Below, in pieces: positions 5,429-8,038 of a DNA stretch of 8,038 nucleotides; positions within the stretch are counted from its first letter, which is position 1, and every line of letters begins with the position of its first letter. Position numbers and translations under genes: made by a program. The notes beneath the pieces are model-generated. The model was given only the letters and a program-made list of their open reading frames with translations. It did no database searches and was not told the origin of the DNA. Source of the DNA: Pseudorhodobacter sp. (GTDB lineage Bacteria; Pseudomonadota; Alphaproteobacteria; Rhodobacterales; Rhodobacteraceae); the NCBI GenBank assembly GCA_024641255.1, contig JAHEDL010000062.1, positions 1 through 8,038 on the forward strand, written 5' to 3'.

Positions 5429-6792
5429 ATCTGTTCGCCTTTGGGGTTAACCCAGATTAACAAAATCAGTCCCAAGGCAAACAGCAGGATCACCGGGGAA
5501 ATGCCGATGCGCGCGGACTGGCTGAAATGCGATACCAATGCAATTAGGAACGGCGAGATAAAGCTTGCTACTTTCCCAGAAAGTGCAAATAAACCAAAGG
5601 CTTCCGTTGCACGATCTGGGGTGGTGTGGCGCACCAACATGGTGCGCGACGCAGCTTGCAGCGGCCCGCCAGCTGCGCCGATCAACCCGCCGCAGATGTA
5701 AAAGATGATGTCAGGCATAGACGAGGCAGGATCCATCGCAATGCCCCAAACGCTATCGCGCGTCATGCCGACAATGACGGTGCAAACCAAAATCAGCACA
5801 ACGATTGACCAGCCAATGACAAAACGCGGCCCAAATCGGTTATCCAACCGTCCGCCAACCCAAGACGCCAGCATGGCGGTAATTCCCCCAAGAATGCCAA
5901 ACACGCCAATCTGCGTGATCGACCAATCCAGCACGTTCGAGGCATATACGCCACCAAACCCATAAAGAGCGTTCAGCGCATCGCGGTAGAACAAAGAAGA
6001 GGTCAGATAGGCCAAAAGGCTTTTGCGAAATTTCAGGCTGCGCAGCAGCTCAACAAGGCTGCCAAGCGCCGCACCAATATGCAGTTGCCCGCGCGGCATT
6101 TTCGGTTCTTTCACCCACAGAAAGAACGGGATCATAAAGACCACATACCATAGCGCGGAAAACGGACCAACTGCGCGGGTGCCTTCACGGGCCTCGGCAT
6201 CAAGCGCAAAGATCGGGTCCAACCCAATCAGCGTTTTACCCGTCGTCGCACTTTCGGCAAACAGCACCAGCATGATGATAAGCGCGACCAACCCACCCAG
6301 ATAGCCAAAGGCAAAACCAGAGCCGGAAATTTTCCCAATATCATCGTGATCAGTTAACGTGGGCATAAGCGCGTTGGTGAAGATGGTAGTGAATTCCATC
6401 CCTATGAAGCCAATGCCAAAGAAAATCACCGCCCATGCCAGCGTGCCGGCCTCACCACCCGGCGCGACCCACCACAAGGCGTAGGCGCCAACGACGTAAA
6501 AGACTGAAAATATCCAGACCCAGATCAGGCGGCGCCCGGTACCATCGGCGATTGTGCCCAAAATAGGCGCCAGAACCGCGATGATCACCGACGCAATGGT
6601 CAGCCCAAACCCCCAATAGGCCTGCGCTGCGGCCTTGGCGGCTTCTTCCTCCATCCCGGTGCCCATGTAGTAGCCACGCGCGATTTCGGCAAAATATGGG
6701 CCGAAAATGAAGGTCAGCAGCAAGGTGTTGTAGGGTTGGCTGGCCCAGTCGTAGAACCACCAGCCCCAAATGCGCTGCCGTGCTGTTGCCAT
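5425..6792 (-). CDS. MFS transporter, UMF1/Atg22-like family
   Basis: A 455-residue polytopic inner-membrane protein with about 12 membrane segments. Family features are the N-terminal WGWWFYDWASQPYNTLLLTF block (10-29), the MFS loop motif GTIADGTGRR (78-87) between the second and third helices, ISGSGFAFGYLGG (about 154-166) and SSLFYRDALNALYGFGGVYA (about 264-283) in the second half. The family is named after yeast Atg22, a vacuolar amino-acid effluxer, but substrates of the bacterial members are not established. The ATG at 6792 is preceded by AAGGGG 7 bases upstream. It is the first gene of the leftward set (MFS, mepA, propeller protein) and is divergent from yggT, so the promoter should lie in 6793-7008. 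Coupling to a murein endopeptidase makes a cell-wall-derived substrate conceivable, but nothing in the sequence proves it. Confidence 0.88.
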   Translation of the reverse strand: MATARQRIWGWWFYDWASQPYNTLLLTFIFGPYFAEIARGYYMGTGMEEEAAKAAAQAYWGFGLTIASVIIAVLAPILGTIADGTGRRLIWVWIFSVFYVVGAYALWWVAPGGEAGTLAWAVIFFGIGFIGMEFTTIFTNALMPTLTDHDDIGKISGSGFAFGYLGGLVALIIMLVLFAESATTGKTLIGLDPIFALDAEAREGTRAVGPFSALWYVVFMIPFFLWVKEPKMPRGQLHIGAALGSLVELLRSLKFRKSLLAYLTSSLFYRDALNALYGFGGVYASNVLDWSITQIGVFGILGGITAMLASWVGGRLDNRFGPRFVIGWSIVVLILVCTVIVGMTRDSVWGIAMDPASSMPDIIFYICGGLIGAAGGPLQAASRTMLVRHTTPDRATEAFGLFALSGKVASFISPFLIALVSHFSQSARIGISPVILLFALGLILLIWVNPKGEQI

Positions 6793-7008
6793 GTTGCTGC
6801 CCCTTTGGCTAATTTTACCTGATGAAGCCCGAAATCATCGGATGGCGCAAGCCAGCCTAGCATTGCAGTGGCCGGACGCGCAGCGGCACACCACACGCTG
6901 CCGGTACCAAATGTGACCGCATGGGTCAGGCAAAACGCTGCGGAAAGCATTGTGCTTTTAGGGGATGGGCATTACCTCTGCCACAATCTCTTGTGGTTGG
7001 AGCCGTCG
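6793..7008. promoter_or_regulatory. Divergent intergenic region between the MFS gene and yggT
   Basis: This 216-bp gap must hold the promoters of the leftward MFS-mepA set and of yggT-recQ. I see the SD of the MFS gene (AAGGGG on the - strand, 6805-6800) and that of yggT (GGAG, 6999-7002). A weak rightward candidate is TTGTGC (6950-6955) followed 17 bases later by TACCTC (6973-6978). No clear operator, riboswitch or terminator is visible. A longer yggT frame reaches back to 6868, but its extra 47 residues do not look like that family. Confidence 0.4.
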
Positions 7009-7296
7009 ATGACCTCTTTGTTTCAGATTCTGTTGATGATCCTTGATATCGCAAAATGGATCATTCTTGCCCATATCATCATGAGCTGGCTGATCAATTT
7101 CCAAGTGCTAAATCTGCGCCAGCAGCTTGTGGCGCAAGTTTGGAACGGCCTGAACCGCACGCTAGAGCCAGTTTATAACAAAGTGCGGTCCGTCTTGCCG
7201 CGCACCCCCGGGCTTGATCTGGCCCCGCTTCTGGTGCTGGTGGCGCTTTATGCGCTGCGCATCGTGCTGATTAACAATATGGCAGCCTTCTACTAA
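7009..7296 (+). CDS. YggT-family small integral membrane protein
   Basis: A 95-residue protein with two hydrophobic segments (about residues 4-26 and 72-90) flanking a polar middle (NLRQQLVAQVWNGLNRTLEP). The PGLDLAPLLVLVALY block is typical of the YggT family (PF02325). Relatives are linked to osmotic tolerance, cell division or envelope functions in other bacteria, and in plastids to cytochrome maturation, so a precise role cannot be assigned. The frame is open back to 6868. I choose the ATG at 7009 because GGAG (6999-7002) lies 6 bases upstream and because homologues begin right before the first membrane segment. The extra upstream residues (rich in H, P and A) would be unlike the family. 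It ends 45 bases before recQ on the same strand, so the two are probably co-transcribed. Confidence 0.88.
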   Translation: MTSLFQILLMILDIAKWIILAHIIMSWLINFQVLNLRQQLVAQVWNGLNRTLEPVYNKVRSVLPRTPGLDLAPLLVLVALYALRIVLINNMAAFY

Positions 7297-7341
7297 TTCA
7301 CTCTTCGCTAACCTTTTTCGGCCCTGCTGCCGCGCAAAGAG

Positions 7342-8038
7342 ATGATGCCCGAACCCCGTGCCCTTTTGCAGTCTATCTTCGGTTTCTCCGGCTTTCGCCC
7401 CGGTCAGGAAGAAATTGTCGATGCCGTGATGGCTGGTCGCAACACCTTGGCAATTATGCCGACGGGGGGCGGAAAGTCTTTGTGTTTTCAGCTTCCTGCG
7501 CTGTGCCGGGAAGGGGTAACGGTGGTCATCTCGCCGCTGATTGCGCTGATGCGCGATCAGGTCAGATCGTTGCGCGAAGCGGGGGTCGAAGCTGGCGCGC
7601 TGACGTCTGGCAACACCGACGAAGAAACCGAAGACGTTTTTTCGGCCTTGGACGACGGGCGGCTGAAACTGCTTTACATGGCGCCAGAACGGCTGGCGTC
7701 AGCGGGCACTTTGCCGATGCTGCGGCGGATCAACTGCACTTTGATTGCCGTAGACGAAGCCCATTGCGTTTCGCAGTGGGGGCATGACTTTCGCCCGGAT
7801 TACCTTCGGATCGGTGAACTGCGGCGCAGCCTGAATGTGCCGCTGGCCGCTTTCACGGCCACCGCAGATGAAGAAACCCGGGGCGAAATCGTGACCCGGC
7901 TGTTCGACGGGCAAGCTCCAGAGTCCTTCCTGCGCGGCTTTGATCGCCCGAACATACATCTTGCCTTTTCGGTTAAAGACAGCCCCCGCGACCAGATCTT
8001 GCGCTTTGCCGGTGGGCGGCGCGGCCAATCTGGCATCG
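7342..8038 (+). CDS. recQ: ATP-dependent DNA helicase RecQ (5' part, cut by the window end)
   Basis: The frame stays open from ATG 7342 (ATGATG, with 7345 equally possible) to the window edge, about 232 codons of a protein that is usually some 600-700 residues. It is a superfamily-2 3'-5' DNA helicase acting in recombination and repair of stalled forks. Counting from the second Met, visible motifs are the RecQ-specific motif 0 GFSGFRPGQEEI (about 13-24), Walker A TGGGKS (40-45), motif Ia SPLIALMRDQV (about 63-73), Walker B DEAH (137-140) running into the aromatic-rich CVSQWGHDFRPDY loop (141-153), TAT of motif III (171-173) and GFDRPNI (198-204) at the start of the second RecA-like domain. 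An in-frame stop at 7309-7311 limits the start. The SD is weak (AAAGAG). The C-terminal zinc-binding, winged-helix and HRDC parts lie outside the window. Confidence 0.96.
   Translation, partial: MMPEPRALLQSIFGFSGFRPGQEEIVDAVMAGRNTLAIMPTGGGKSLCFQLPALCREGVTVVISPLIALMRDQVRSLREAGVEAGALTSGNTDEETEDVFSALDDGRLKLLYMAPERLASAGTLPMLRRINCTLIAVDEAHCVSQWGHDFRPDYLRIGELRRSLNVPLAAFTATADEETRGEIVTRLFDGQAPESFLRGFDRPNIHLAFSVKDSPRDQILRFAGGRRGQSGI

Noticed and set aside
6868..7008. N-terminal extension of yggT to give a 142-residue protein
   Set aside because: The extra residues are unlike YggT family members, and a good SD precedes the ATG at 7009.
7699..8036. Minus-strand frames inside recQ
   Set aside because: The + strand frame here contains consecutive RecQ helicase motifs; the others are shadows.

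Overview
The window looks like ordinary chromosomal DNA from an alphaproteobacterium, most likely a Rhodobacteraceae (Roseobacter/Rhodobacter-type) species. This rests on the moderately high GC, the short intergenic gaps, the character of the protein families and the PncB, YggT and RecQ sequences. It is an inference from protein content, not from a marker gene. I see no mobile element, CRISPR array, tRNA or rRNA.

Layout from left to right. Bases 1-37 may hold the last codons of an upstream gene, possibly pncA. pncB (nicotinate phosphoribosyltransferase) follows on the + strand at 63-1355. It meets tail to tail, with a 4-bp overlap, an APH-family phosphotransferase on the - strand (1352-2290). 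That kinase gene is translationally coupled, by an ATGA overlap, to arfB (2287-2709), a GGQ-containing ribosome-rescue peptidyl-tRNA hydrolase. Upstream of arfB is a 261-bp gap that is not empty. Read on the - strand it carries a TTGACA box, a very strong Shine-Dalgarno sequence, an 18-codon GTG-start mini-ORF, a small hairpin touching its stop codon, an anti-SD-like octamer and an intrinsic-terminator-like hairpin just before arfB. This is the layout of a leader peptide with attenuator, or of an independent small RNA, and it is the most interesting part of the window.

Further right, still on the - strand, are yhhQ (queuosine precursor transporter, 2971-3591) and a tightly packed set transcribed in the order MFS transporter of the UMF1/Atg22-like family (5425-6792), mepA murein endopeptidase (4541-5428) and a secreted esterase/phytase-like beta-propeller protein (3672-4568). 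In this set MFS and mepA overlap by 4 bp, and mepA and the propeller gene by 28 bp. A divergent 216-bp intergenic region separates the set from the + strand pair yggT (small membrane protein, 7009-7296) and recQ (DNA helicase, 7342 to the window edge, truncated).

Together the genes cover NAD salvage, ribosome rescue, tRNA modification precursor uptake, cell-wall remodelling, membrane transport and DNA repair. Apart from the arfB leader region, nothing here looks like a dedicated new system.
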